Below, in pieces: positions 7,096-14,414 of a stretch of 46,393 nucleotides of DNA (position 1 is the stretch's first letter; every line of letters begins with the position of its first letter). Position numbers and translations under genes: made by a program. The stretch spans positions 1-46,393 of the forward strand of contig NZ_FNKU01000004.1 of NCBI RefSeq assembly GCF_900100365.1, given 5' to 3'. The DNA is from Pseudomonas cannabina (GTDB lineage: Bacteria > Pseudomonadota > Gammaproteobacteria > Pseudomonadales > Pseudomonadaceae). The notes beneath the pieces are model-generated. The model did no database searches. It was not told the origin of the DNA and saw only the letters and a list, made by a program, of their open reading frames with translations.

Positions 7096-8031
7096 ATGCA
7101 AGACCTTAGTTTTAGCAATATAGAAAATCATTTGGGACCCGCTAAAGATCGTTTCTTTGGCGATGGTTTCAAACATGTGGAGTATAGTGCTAGACATGTT
7201 AACCTCACCGAAAGTGCAGTGGACGCAAATATAACTATTAGCTACCCAGCCAATTGGTCAAAAAAGAACGGTAGTAGTGAACTAGTACCGCACTTAAGCA
7301 CCATTGACGCGTTGACAATTTCAACTAATTTAATCCAGGATATTCTACTGAATAGCTTCAAAAGCATTGATCACTGCTGGGTGAAAAGAATATCTATCAA
7401 GGCCGGAAATAAACCTGAAGAAGATCTACGTAATATCAATGCGAAAATAACTAAAGAAAGCCAAGGATTGGACTCCCAAGGCGATGCGTATTTAATTTTC
7501 GGTGGCAACGTTGGCACGATGAAAGTTCAGTTGGAGGTCATCATGGCAGCCGCTCACGAAATCGAAACCGTTAAGGATAGTGCCGAAAAAAGTTGTTATT
7601 CTCTACATTTTAAAAATCGCACTCAACTCATCGACGATATTATTTTTTACTCGCCACTCAACGCCATATCAACACTTTTTGTCGCTTATGATAAAGAGCG
7701 CCATTTTTCACCTAGCGGAATCGAGGCTAATTACCCTAACATTATGAACCCCGTAGATGCACTTGTCAGTCACGCACAAATAGCGCAAGCACTTCTTTAT
7801 AAACTCGATGGTTTGACTCGTGGTGAATCAAACACCTTATTGATGAGGAGCTTTAATATTATCGCCGAGAATCCCGCAAAGCGCATAGCGGCGACTCGAT
7901 TACTAGTAACCGAACTAAAGCGTGCTAATATTGTTTCAGTAAAGGATAAAAGCTGGCGAGTAGCGGAAGTGGCTGGATATATGAATGGTATCACCCTTTC
8001 TGGTTCAGTTGCGCATCTATTACCCCTTTAG
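7096..8031 (+). CDS. avrD: avirulence protein D, syringolide biosynthesis enzyme
   Basis: A 311-residue protein recognised as AvrD (start MQDLSFSNIENHLGPAKDRF), at the family's usual length. AvrD is not an exported effector. It directs synthesis of syringolides, acyl glycosides made from a beta-ketoacyl unit and a xylulose-derived unit, which soybean carrying Rpg4 recognises. The start is preceded by AAGGAATGTATCC. A textbook hrp box sits upstream, so expression should be HrpL-dependent. The surrounding DNA is visibly richer in A and T than the transfer genes, which fits acquisition by transfer. Remnants of further operon genes follow at 8141-8372 and then a truncated IS3 element. The IS5-family element ends 60 bp before the promoter. 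Confidence 0.93.
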   Translation: MQDLSFSNIENHLGPAKDRFFGDGFKHVEYSARHVNLTESAVDANITISYPANWSKKNGSSELVPHLSTIDALTISTNLIQDILLNSFKSIDHCWVKRISIKAGNKPEEDLRNINAKITKESQGLDSQGDAYLIFGGNVGTMKVQLEVIMAAAHEIETVKDSAEKSCYSLHFKNRTQLIDDIIFYSPLNAISTLFVAYDKERHFSPSGIEANYPNIMNPVDALVSHAQIAQALLYKLDGLTRGESNTLLMRSFNIIAENPAKRIAATRLLVTELKRANIVSVKDKSWRVAEVAGYMNGITLSGSVAHLLPL

Positions 8032-8140
8032 TATATTTCGGAAAAACAGCTGCTGATTCCCGAAAAAATTAAACTTTATCAGTAGCTTATTCTATACATC
8101 ATAGGTAGATTATTTCGCGAATAGTACACAGGGGTGCAAC

Positions 8141-8272
8141 ATGAACATTCGTATTGCCGCCTTGGGAAACGCTCTGTCGTCTTTTGAGGTCACAAATGAA
8201 GGCTTTGATAACTGCGCGTCATATAGAAGTTCTGTGCATCTAATAATAATGCTAAGTGACGACGCTCGATGA
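8141..8272 (+). CDS. 43-residue ORF, possible remnant of a beta-ketoacyl synthase III
   Basis: A short frame starting MNIRIAALGNALSSFEVTNE with AGGGGTG just upstream. This opening resembles the N-terminus of FabH-type ketoacyl-ACP synthases (IxGxGxxLPxxxVTN), but the protein stops after 43 residues and the catalytic domains are absent. Its stop overlaps the next start (ATGA at 8269-8272), so the two are translationally coupled. A ketoacyl synthase would make sense next to avrD because syringolides contain a beta-ketoacyl chain. The family call is tentative; it may be an internally deleted gene or an unrelated small peptide. Confidence 0.45.
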   Translation: MNIRIAALGNALSSFEVTNEGFDNCASYRSSVHLIIMLSDDAR

Positions 8273-8372
8273 TCATTGTCATTATCCGACATGGTGAAAC
8301 GCCACAAAATTTGCTTGGCGTTTTTCAGGGACAGTCTGATCCTGAGCTGGATAACGTAGGGATAGATCGGTT
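8269..8372 (+). pseudogene. histidine phosphatase (phosphoglycerate mutase-like), N-terminal fragment
   Basis: The frame begins MIIVIIRHGETPQNLLGVF and continues QGQSDPELDNVG, the phosphohistidine RHG motif and following region of the histidine phosphatase superfamily. After about 35 residues it runs into the truncated IS3 element, so about four fifths of the protein is missing. It overlaps the preceding 43-residue frame by ATGA. As part of the avrD operon it could have removed a phosphate from a sugar-phosphate intermediate; that role is inference. Confidence 0.75.
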
Positions 8373-8596
8373 CAAGGAAACCAGACCTTGCGCATGCCAT
8401 ATACATGGAAGTGCTCATCCCAGACTCGCTGGATGTGCTCACCCAGTTCCTGGTCACGCTGCGCACGCGCTGACTGCTGGCTGGGGTCAGCCTGCTGAGC
8501 AGCGTACCGGTAGTACGTCGACGGGGCGATTGGCAACACCTTGCAAATCGGCACGACCCCGTAAGACTGGCGGTTTTCATCAATAAACGTCTTCAT
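8373..8596 (-). pseudogene. IS3-family transposase orfB, N-terminal fragment
   Basis: It starts [20 protein letters not shown] and continues IAPSTYYRYAAQQ and VWDEHFHVYGMRKVW, the region that precedes the DDE catalytic core in IS3-family OrfB proteins. The reading frame leaves the IS sequence at about 8373 and ends after a few foreign codons. It overlaps orfA by 4 bp, the usual arrangement for the programmed -1 frameshift that makes OrfAB. Confidence 0.85.
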
Positions 8597-8916
8597 CGTT
8601 TGAATGGGCGGTCGAGCTCCGCCTGGGCAAAATAGGCTGAGGCCTTACGCAATATCTCGTTAGCTTGACGCAACTGACGGTTCTCACGCTCCAACAGCTT
8701 GACTCGCTCACGTTCGACTGTGCTCAGCCCATCACGCTGGCCGCTGTTGCGCTCAGATTGGCGAACCCACAGCCGTAATGTCTCGGGCGTGCAGCCGATC
8801 TTGGGGGCAATGGCACTGAGGGTGGCCCACTGCGACTCGTACTCAGGAAGGTGTTCGAAAACCATCCTGATGGCCCGCTCACGGACCTCTGGGGAGTACT
8901 TCGGTAGTTTTTTCAT
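8593..8916 (-). CDS. IS3-family transposase orfA
   Basis: A 107-residue OrfA with a helix-turn-helix ([20 protein letters not shown], then [14 protein letters not shown]) and a leucine-zipper-like C-terminal helix ([20 protein letters not shown]). This is the normal IS3-family OrfA layout and length. The gene is intact but its orfB partner is truncated, so the element is inactive. Confidence 0.88.
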   Translation of the reverse strand: MKKLPKYSPEVRERAIRMVFEHLPEYESQWATLSAIAPKIGCTPETLRLWVRQSERNSGQRDGLSTVERERVKLLERENRQLRQANEILRKASAYFAQAELDRPFKR

Positions 8917-8993
8917 CGCTCCATCCTCTCAAAGGTTGGAGTCTCCGAGAAACCCGGGGCGGTTCAATACCTTGGGCCAGCAACTCTCCACCC

Positions 8994-9206
8994 TTATGGG
9001 CAAGGAGTAATACAAGCCATGGGAGTACAGCAGACGGATGGCTGCGGTTCAGCTGCGATCGTGTCTCCTTGGTTTTGAGAGCCAGCCATATTATTAGCGC
9101 CATCGTCGGCATGAACAAGGGGTGCTTGCAGAGAAATGACAGTAAGACCGGCTAAGGCCGCAAACTTGATTTTAGAGAAAGTGCAATTAAGTTTCATAGT
9201 ATCCAT
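8994..9206 (-). CDS. small exported protein of unknown function
   Basis: 70 residues. After a short basic N-terminus there is a hydrophobic stretch (FAALAGLTVISLQAPLV) and a likely signal peptidase I site after VHA, leaving a mature peptide of about 37 residues that ends CCTPMACITPCP with four cysteines. It ends 25 bp from the IS3 terminal repeat, so the C-terminus may have been altered by that insertion. The start could be MDT at 9206 or MKLNC four codons later. No family recognised. It may be a remnant. Confidence 0.5.
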   Translation of the reverse strand: MDTMKLNCTFSKIKFAALAGLTVISLQAPLVHADDGANNMAGSQNQGDTIAAEPQPSVCCTPMACITPCP

Positions 9207-9251
9207 CTTGTCTGATCAGAAAGTTTGAAAAAATTGGAAATCTTCCATTAG

Positions 9252-9352
9252 GGAAGGTCTGAAAAAGCCTTTTCTTCAAAAGTCGAAGCCAGTAAATACA
9301 GGCGCTCCAGCCCGGTTCCTCTCCAAAAAAATGGGATTTTTCAGAGTATACA
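9252..9352 (+). mobile_element. MITE-B copy 2 (101 bp)
   Basis: The same sequence as 5499-5598 with a handful of differences. The ends are GGAAGGTCTGAAAAAGCC and ATTTTTCAGAGTATACA. It is flanked by TTAG at 9248-9251 and TTAG at 9353-9356, again a YTAR target duplication. No transposase with these ends was found in the window. Confidence 0.8.
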
Positions 9353-9548
9353 TTAGTGGTAAGTTAAGTACAACAGTTCCGTGCATAGGAGAATCCCGGC
9401 CAGGCACACCAACCCCTCAACTCGGCGTCAGGCCGCTCACCAGCACCCTGTCAGAGAACTGGGCAGCCTGCGGCTGCAAATTGTGGGATTTTGAAATCGG
9501 TTATCATAGCCGAAATCGAGTCGATCCCTCCTCAGCACAGGCTTACAC

Positions 9549-9830
9549 ATGGCGTCAGAGACCAAAAAACGTAAACGGGCGAGCCGGGCAAAAGCCAAGG
9601 CAAAGCAGACCCGTCTCCAACGCGCCGGGCATACCACCTTCGTTCCCGATACCGACTTTTTCTTCGATATCGATCCTTTGGGTGATGTCGATCTTTGTAG
9701 TTGCTGCCAGACAACGTATCTGAACGACATGTTTCCCGACGCTTCTTGCGTAAGCGTTTCGATGAGAGAAGGGCCAGGCGGATTCGCCATCACCGCCGTC
9801 ATTCACCACGATGAGGAGCCGCCCTGCTGA
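9549..9830 (+). CDS. hypothetical protein overlapping the IS801-like transposase start
   Basis: 93 residues: a very basic N-terminus (MASETKKRKRASRAKAKAKQ) followed by an acidic middle (FFFDIDPLGDVD) and a CSCC motif. Its end overlaps the start of the IS91-type transposase by 20 bp in another frame. IS91 itself carries a small gene overlapping its transposase, so this may be an accessory frame of the IS801-like element; alternatively it belongs to the plasmid backbone. I do not recognise the protein. The 190 bp before it (9357-9548) hold nothing identifiable. Confidence 0.4.
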   Translation: MASETKKRKRASRAKAKAKQTRLQRAGHTTFVPDTDFFFDIDPLGDVDLCSCCQTTYLNDMFPDASCVSVSMREGPGGFAITAVIHHDEEPPC

Positions 9831-11040
9831 CGTGGCCTCTGCACCGCCTGCTTACAAACCTCGACCGCTCAAAAACCTCTTCACGGCCAACGGCTGCTGG
9901 GCAGATTTGCTGGAGGCCGGCGGTCTGCGCCAAATCGAAGTGGAGTCGATCAGCAAAATGCTCGCCTGCGGCACCTCGATACTGGGCGTCAAACACTACA
10001 CCTGCGGCAACGACAGCTGCCCGCACGTCAAATACCTGTGCAACACCTGCCATTGCCGGGCCTGTCCTTCCTGCGGCAAAAAGGCCACCGACCAGTGGAT
10101 CGCCGTGCAAAACAACCGTCTGCCCGACTGCCCCTGGCAGCATCTGGTGTTCACGCTGCCCGACACGCTGTGGTCCCTGTTCTTCTACAACCGCTGGCTG
10201 CTTGATGCGCTGTTTCGTCTGGCGGCCGATAACCTGATCTACACCGCCAAGCGGCGCGGTTTGCGCGTCGGGATTTTCGGGGCGCTGCACACCTATGGAC
10301 GGCGGCTCAACTGGCATCCCCACGTCCACCTGTCGGTGACCGCGGGCGGCCTGGATGAGCAGGGCGTCTGGAAAAATCTGTCGTTCCACAAAGAGGCCCT
10401 GCGGCGGCGCTGGATGTGGTTGGTGCGCGATTACCTGCTGGGACAGCCGCTTTCGCAATTGACGATGCCGCCGCAGCTGGCCCACATCCACTGTGAAAGC
10501 GACTGGCACCGTCTGATACTGACCGCTGGCGGCCAGCACTGGCACATCCACTTGTCGAAGAAGACGGAAAACGGGCGAAAGACCGTCAATTACCTGGGCC
10601 GCTACCTGAAAAAACCGCCCATCTCGGGCAGTCGTCTGGCGCATTACACCTCCGGAGCCACGTTGAGCTTTACCTACCTGGATCACCGCACGCAGACCTA
10701 TCAGCAGGAAACGCTGAGCCAGGCCGACATGCTGCGCCGGGTGGTGCAGCACATCCCGGAAAAGCATTTCCGGATGATCCGGTATTTTGGTTTTCTGGCC
10801 AATCGGGTGTGTGGGAAATACCTGCCGAAGGTGTATGAAGCATTGAAGATGGCGACGCCAGGACCGACACCGAAGCTGTATTTTGTGCAGATGGCCAAAG
10901 CCTTTCTAAACGTCGATCCGTTCCGTTGCGTGCTGTGTGGCGCGCGGATGGTATACACGGCGGCAATCAGCGGGCTGACGGTACAGGGACTGGTCCTCAA
11001 CGCTCAGGCGATCGCGCAGATGAGGTACGTGAAGCCCTGA
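9811..11040 (+). CDS. IS91-family transposase (IS801-like)
   Basis: A 409-residue HUH rolling-circle transposase, the size known for P. syringae IS801. The N-terminus has a zinc-binding cluster (HYTCGNDSCPHVKYLCNTCH, then CRACPSCGKK). The HUH metal site is in LNWHPHVHLSV and the catalytic tyrosines are in VNYLGRYLKKPP. These enzymes move by one-ended rolling-circle transposition without inverted repeats or target duplications, so I cannot fix the element's outer ends from this sequence alone. It lies just downstream of the repA 3' end, separated by about 280 bp, so the insertion avoided repA. Confidence 0.9.
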   Translation: MRSRPADVASAPPAYKPRPLKNLFTANGCWADLLEAGGLRQIEVESISKMLACGTSILGVKHYTCGNDSCPHVKYLCNTCHCRACPSCGKKATDQWIAVQNNRLPDCPWQHLVFTLPDTLWSLFFYNRWLLDALFRLAADNLIYTAKRRGLRVGIFGALHTYGRRLNWHPHVHLSVTAGGLDEQGVWKNLSFHKEALRRRWMWLVRDYLLGQPLSQLTMPPQLAHIHCESDWHRLILTAGGQHWHIHLSKKTENGRKTVNYLGRYLKKPPISGSRLAHYTSGATLSFTYLDHRTQTYQQETLSQADMLRRVVQHIPEKHFRMIRYFGFLANRVCGKYLPKVYEALKMATPGPTPKLYFVQMAKAFLNVDPFRCVLCGARMVYTAAISGLTVQGLVLNAQAIAQMRYVKP

Positions 11041-11319
11041 CAGGGGGAAGGTGCGTCCGCACCTAGGCTTCGCGGTGAAATAACCTGCATTAACGCTGAT
11101 TTATAGGGATTTTCACTGCATAAGTAACGCATCAGCGTCTTCCTACACATCGCTATGAAGGCATGACGCCTCCTTCCAAGCGTCAGCTTGATGCATAGGC
11201 ATTTTGAAATTCCTATGCATGTACAGTTAACGACTAAGCGCCTCAACACGTCAACTCAAGCCGACCAGCAGCACGCAAAGCCACCGCTGCACGCACTGAA
11301 TTCATACGCGCACTCCCCA
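11041..11319. other. gap downstream of repA: IS end and putative replication origin
   Basis: No gene. The left part should contain the 3' end of the IS801-like element, including a GGTGCG/CGCACC hairpin at 11050-11063. The right part holds a 9-bp inverted repeat, ATGCATAGG (11191-11199) and CCTATGCAT (11212-11220), then sequence leading into the repA stop. In ColE2-related replicons the origin lies just downstream of repA, so 11220-11319 is the natural place to look; that is inference from the family. Confidence 0.4.
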
Positions 11320-12632
11320 TCATGAACCATCCTCATGTTCTGTTTTTAAGGGCTCTCCGGGTTGCGGCCCCTGCGGGACCGCAGATATCTGATGTACACC
11401 GGATTGCACACCCAAGACGCGATCATTTGCAGGCTGCCCAACTGGGCCCGGAACGGGTGGGGTAGTGGGTGAACGATCTTGCCGAGGTGGTACGGACACA
11501 GCCTTACGGCTGGCCCTGAGAACGCTCACAGTGGCCGGTTGGGCGACTTCAGTGAGGATGTGCGTGTAGCTGGCCACCGTTCTCACCGAAACTCCGGCGA
11601 GCGTTGCAATCGCAGAACGCACCAGTGCCTTGCCCTGGTCTTGAAGCTGCCTGCACGCTGCTCGGATCTTCGATTCTGTGGCTTTGTGCCGCAGCTCATT
11701 GGTGCGCCTGGCCGCCAGGCTCTGCCGTTCGGTGAGCGACAAGCTGCCATCGAGCTGCATGGCCCCCGGTGGCAACGGCGATCACCGGTGTAGCGATCCC
11801 ACGTCCAGCGGCCTACGGATTTGACCGTGGCGCGTATCGACGACAGCGGCAGGTTTTCCGAAAACCCCTGCTTTAGAAAGCTGTTGTGGTTGTACGCATA
11901 CGCATCGAGCGAGCGCATGAAAGACTCAAACGAACCCAGCTCGCGCTCGCGATTGACGATGCTGTACGCAAAATAACGCAGCTGCTCAAACAGGATGCAG
12001 TGGCGCGAATGGCTGACCTGGTCAAGCTTGGGGCCTGTGGCCCAAGGCTTGACGGTCAACTCCACAGCGCTTGCCAGTTCGCCCAGTTCGTACACGTGGT
12101 TGTGAAATTCGGTCGTCTCCCACCAAGGGTGACCGGGTGTTTTGGCCACAGGGCCACCGTGGTAGTCCACATCGGCATCAAGGCGAGCGGCAAACGCGGC
12201 ATAGATCGCCTTCATGTACTGAATCGGCTTGGCCCGTGCGTTCTCGGTGGTGCACACGGACGGGACGGCATAAAACAACTGGGAATGGCCGCTTTTGCGG
12301 TTGCGCACCATCAGGTTCGGCGCGGGCAACCCGGCATCGTCCCAGGCCAAGGCGTTGGCATGGTCCAGGTCGAATACCAGCCACGACACCATGCCGGGGC
12401 GATTGACCTGCATATAGGGATAACGCAGCGCGTATTCACGAGGACGGACGCGAGTCGCGGTTTTGTCGTCGCTGCACCGCGCCAGATACGGCGCTTCCAG
12501 CAATAACCGGTTGAGCGCAGTGCCGTCTTCAAAGAAGCGGGCCGGAGGCAGGTGGGTGCTGATGGCCATCGGATCGGCGTTGGCCGTGTGCGAGGATGCG
12601 AGAGAAAGGCTGAGCGCGTGGTCGAGGTTCAT
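11320..12632 (-). CDS. repA: ColE2-related replication initiator RepA (pPT23A type), frame broken by one base
   Basis: RepA opens the origin and primes replication in ColE2-type plasmids. The first frame (12632 to about 11768) begins MNLDHALSLSLASSHTANAD and contains VSWLVFDLDHANALAW and GRWTWDRYTGDRRCHRG. The second frame resumes with AMQLDGSLSLTERQSLAARR and a helix-turn-helix (SAIATLAGVSVRTVASYTHI). The break is in a run of five C at 11763-11767 (G on the coding strand); one more base would join the frames and give exactly 437 codons, the size I recall for pPT23A RepA. The start ATG overlaps the stop of a leader peptide. A working plasmid needs this protein, so a sequencing error is the simplest explanation, but real damage or frameshifting is possible. 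Confidence 0.85.
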
Positions 12633-12751
12633 GCTTCACCGCCCTGGCCAGAAAGTTGGCCAACGGCGTGAAAGGGTGTGACGCAAGGGGTCAACTGGGG
12701 GGGCAGGGTGCGGTCATCGAGGACGCACAGCCGCTGAAGAATCTTTTCCAT
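12629..12751 (-). CDS. leader peptide translationally coupled to repA
   Basis: A 40-codon frame starting MEKILQRLCVLDDRTLPPQL, with GGTGGA before the ATG, whose TGA stop overlaps the repA ATG (ATGA at 12629-12632). repA itself has only a weak ribosome site (GGTGAAGC), so repA translation probably depends on ribosomes finishing the leader. Leader peptides upstream of repA have been described for pPT23A-family, ColE2-related replicons. Confidence 0.7.
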   Translation of the reverse strand: MEKILQRLCVLDDRTLPPQLTPCVTPFHAVGQLSGQGGEA

Positions 12752-12796
12752 AAGTCCACCGTTCAGCGGTGAACTGAAGGCTTCACTTTTGACGGC

Positions 12797-12825
12797 TTGC
12801 ACAAAGCCGCAGTGAACGCCATAAT
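12797..12825 (+). promoter_or_regulatory. predicted promoter of antisense RNA I
   Basis: TTGCAC (12797-12802), a 17-bp spacer and CATAAT (12820-12825) form a good sigma-70 promoter on the strand opposite to repA. Transcription would start near 12832 and meet the terminator at 12888-12920. Confidence 0.6.
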
Positions 12826-12831
12826 CAGCTC

Positions 12832-12920
12832 ACGTTATGTGTGTTGAACAGGTATTCCGCTCTTCAAACGGCCTGTTCAAGATTTTCCAAAAAGCCCCGC
12901 CGGCAAGCGGGGCTTTTTGG
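12832..12920 (+). ncRNA. predicted antisense RNA I controlling repA
   Basis: A predicted transcript of about 90 nt, opposite in direction to repA and located upstream of the repA leader peptide. It would fold into a first stem, TTGAACAGG (12844-12852) with CCTGTTCAA (12872-12880) and a 19-base loop, followed by a GC-rich terminator stem and T run. Two stem-loops and a strong promoter are typical of plasmid copy-number antisense RNAs, and ColE2-type rep genes are regulated in this way. It has not been shown experimentally here. Confidence 0.55.
12888..12920. terminator. bidirectional terminator upstream of repA
   Basis: The stem AGCCCCGC (12893-12900) with GCGGGGCT (12907-12914) is bounded by A and T runs, giving a U tail in both directions. 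On the plus strand it ends RNA I; on the minus strand it separates repA from the gene at 13031-13258. Confidence 0.8.
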
Positions 12921-13030
12921 TTTCTGCGATTCGTGAATCTACATCGTCGCTTTCCTGCAAATAAAACTGTGCCGGATAGTAACATGGGGCCCTCGCTTTT
13001 CGCCCTACAAAATCCGCTGCTTTCAACGAG

Positions 13031-13258
13031 CTAGGACGCTTTCCTGGCCACCACCGGTCTTTCATCGCTCGATTTGTTCAGCAGCCGTGGGTAAAGCCCG
13101 CGCCGGAACCGCTGAAAATCAGCCGCGTCAAGCCAGTCGGCACTGGCCTCCCATGCGTCCCCAGACACACCGTCGAGCCGATCCTGGCTGATCAGCAGAG
13201 ACCCTTCGTCATTGCGGCCATTGTCGTTGCGAATGAATTCACAAAGGTGGTTTGTCAT
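13031..13258 (-). CDS. hypothetical protein near repA
   Basis: 75 residues from MTNHLCEFIRNDNGRNDEGS. The body is mixed and soluble (RLDGVSGDAWEASADWLDAA, then DFQRFRRGLYPRLLNKSS), with a basic C-terminus and no membrane segment. I chose ATG 13258 because AAGGA lies about 9 bases before it. It sits between a GntR gene and the repA control region on the same strand. No family recognised. Confidence 0.5.
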   Translation of the reverse strand: MTNHLCEFIRNDNGRNDEGSLLISQDRLDGVSGDAWEASADWLDAADFQRFRRGLYPRLLNKSSDERPVVARKAS

Positions 13259-13315
13259 TGTTGTCATTCCTTGTTCGCGTTTCAGTGCCAATACCTGGAT
13301 GCAGAACTGCCAGAC

Positions 13316-13774
13316 CTACAGCGCCTCACTGGAGCATCCGCTCGGGGTTGGACGCAGTCGGCCCAGGACGCGCAGGATTTCGTTTTCAAAGGCGACTTTT
13401 GCTTCGAGGTCGCCCAGCTGCGTATGCCGTTCTGCCACGCACCTCAGCAAGCCAGGCAGGTGACCGTGCCGGGGCAACTCCTGGCCGTTCGTGACCCGAT
13501 AGCCTTTGTGATACGCCGTCGCGATGTAGCCCTGCGTCTCCAGCGAACGCAGGGCTTCACGCACCGGCATCCGGCTGACCTGGAAGGCATCGGCAATGGC
13601 TTGCTGCGTGAGCCGTTCACCCGGTTCAAGTCGTCCGTTCATGATGGCTGCGCGCAGCGCTTCTTCAATGGTCTCGCGGGGCAGCGCTATCGGCTGTGCC
13701 AGACCGTGGGCCAGGTGCTCAAGCACCTGCTGAGCGTGCAGTTTTTGCGTTCTGTGGTTAATCATGTCCTTCAC
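13316..13774 (-). CDS. short GntR family regulator lacking a full ligand domain
   Basis: 152 residues. A GntR winged helix-turn-helix occupies about residues 25-95 (RAAIMNGRLEPGERLTQQAI, then ADAFQVSRMPVREALRSLET). The C-terminal 55 residues (RHGHLPGLLRCVAERHTQLG, then DLEAKVAFENEILRVLGRLR) are too short for a complete FCD domain. It is therefore either a truncated FadR-type gene or a plasmid-specific short form. It lies between repA-linked genes and the transfer region on the same strand. Targets are unknown. Confidence 0.75.
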   Translation of the reverse strand: MKDMINHRTQKLHAQQVLEHLAHGLAQPIALPRETIEEALRAAIMNGRLEPGERLTQQAIADAFQVSRMPVREALRSLETQGYIATAYHKGYRVTNGQELPRHGHLPGLLRCVAERHTQLGDLEAKVAFENEILRVLGRLRPTPSGCSSEAL

Positions 13775-13896
13775 CTCTTTAACGGATGCAAACTGCCCCC
13801 TGCGCCGTAGCGCTGGGCTCAGCGCTGCACATGATTGAGGGGGTTGTGATGCGTATCAGGAACCGCTTGAGAGCCCCGAAGAGCTGGGCGGGTCGA

Positions 13897-14040
13897 TCAG
13901 TCGATCATCAGGCTGGCTTTCTTGCCAGTGGCCGCATATTCCTGCCAATGCGCGATAGCCTGTGCCTGCTTATGGCGTGGGTAGCGAGTGCGAACATAGC
14001 CCTGTGCCGTGTGAAGAATGACTAGATATTCCATCGACAT
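13897..14040 (-). CDS. small hypothetical protein
   Basis: 47 residues starting MSMEYLVILHTAQGYVRTRY, continuing PRHKQAQAIAHWQEYAATGK. CAAGGGGC precedes the start. It is compact and amphipathic with no membrane segment or known motif. The upstream 60 bp are AT-rich and look like a promoter region. Function unknown. Confidence 0.5.
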   Translation of the reverse strand: MSMEYLVILHTAQGYVRTRYPRHKQAQAIAHWQEYAATGKKASLMID

Positions 14041-14110
14041 GCCCCTTGGACTTTGCGTCTTGATGGGGCAATTGTGAAGTATATTTCGCAAAAGATAAAG
14101 AAATATATTT

Positions 14111-14281
14111 CTATTTTAGGATTGCCGGGAGCGCCATCACGGCATCGTCGTAGTACCTGGGCCGGTCTCCATCCGCAATGATCTGATGCACTCGGCGTTT
14201 GCTCATGGCCCAGCGTACGGCCAGCAGCTCAGGCTCCCAGCCTCTACGTTTGATTTCAGCCTTGAAGGCTTCTGGTGCCAT
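14111..14281 (-). CDS. small helix-turn-helix protein
   Basis: About 56 residues from MAPEAFKAEIKRRGWEPELL. The pattern RRGWEPELLAVRWAMSKRRV followed by HQIIADGDRPRYYDDAVMAL resembles a single Cro/CI-type helix-turn-helix, with a DNA-reading helix at about 22-33. An in-frame upstream start exists, but the extra residues look like untranslated leader. It lies just downstream of the relaxase gene on the same strand and could regulate transfer or replication genes. Confidence 0.55.
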   Translation of the reverse strand: MAPEAFKAEIKRRGWEPELLAVRWAMSKRRVHQIIADGDRPRYYDDAVMALPAILK

Positions 14282-14377
14282 CGGCACAAGCTCTTTGACT
14301 TCCAATTGGATTATCCGGATGAGAAATATGCTTCTATAGTAGTGGCTCACTGTAGGTGCGTCGAATGGTTTCTGGGA

Positions 14378-14401
14378 ACCACCTCCAGGCAAGGAGGTGG
14401 T
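14378..14401. terminator. hairpin downstream of the relaxase gene
   Basis: ACCACCTCC (14378-14386) pairs perfectly with GGAGGTGGT (14393-14401), 14 bp beyond the relaxase stop. No T run follows on the minus strand, so it may be a Rho-dependent end or an RNA-stabilising hairpin. Confidence 0.45.
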
Positions 14402-14414
14402 GTAACCGGACGGC

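Larger units (their letters stand above)
8373..8969 (-). mobile_element. IS3-family element, truncated
   Basis: The element begins (minus strand) at a terminal repeat reading TGAACCGCCCCGGGTTTCTC from 8969. It encodes a complete orfA (8593-8916) and only the first part of orfB, which is lost at the junction with the phosphatase fragment near 8373. The distal end and most of the catalytic domain are gone, so it cannot move on its own. Confidence 0.85.

Noticed and set aside
9799..10767. Minus-strand frame opposite the IS801-like transposase
   Set aside because: The transposase frame has all catalytic motifs; the opposite frame is an antisense shadow.
14374..14400. hrp box at GGGAACC downstream of the relaxase
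   Set aside because: The required CCAC is absent at the correct distance; the bases are explained by a hairpin.
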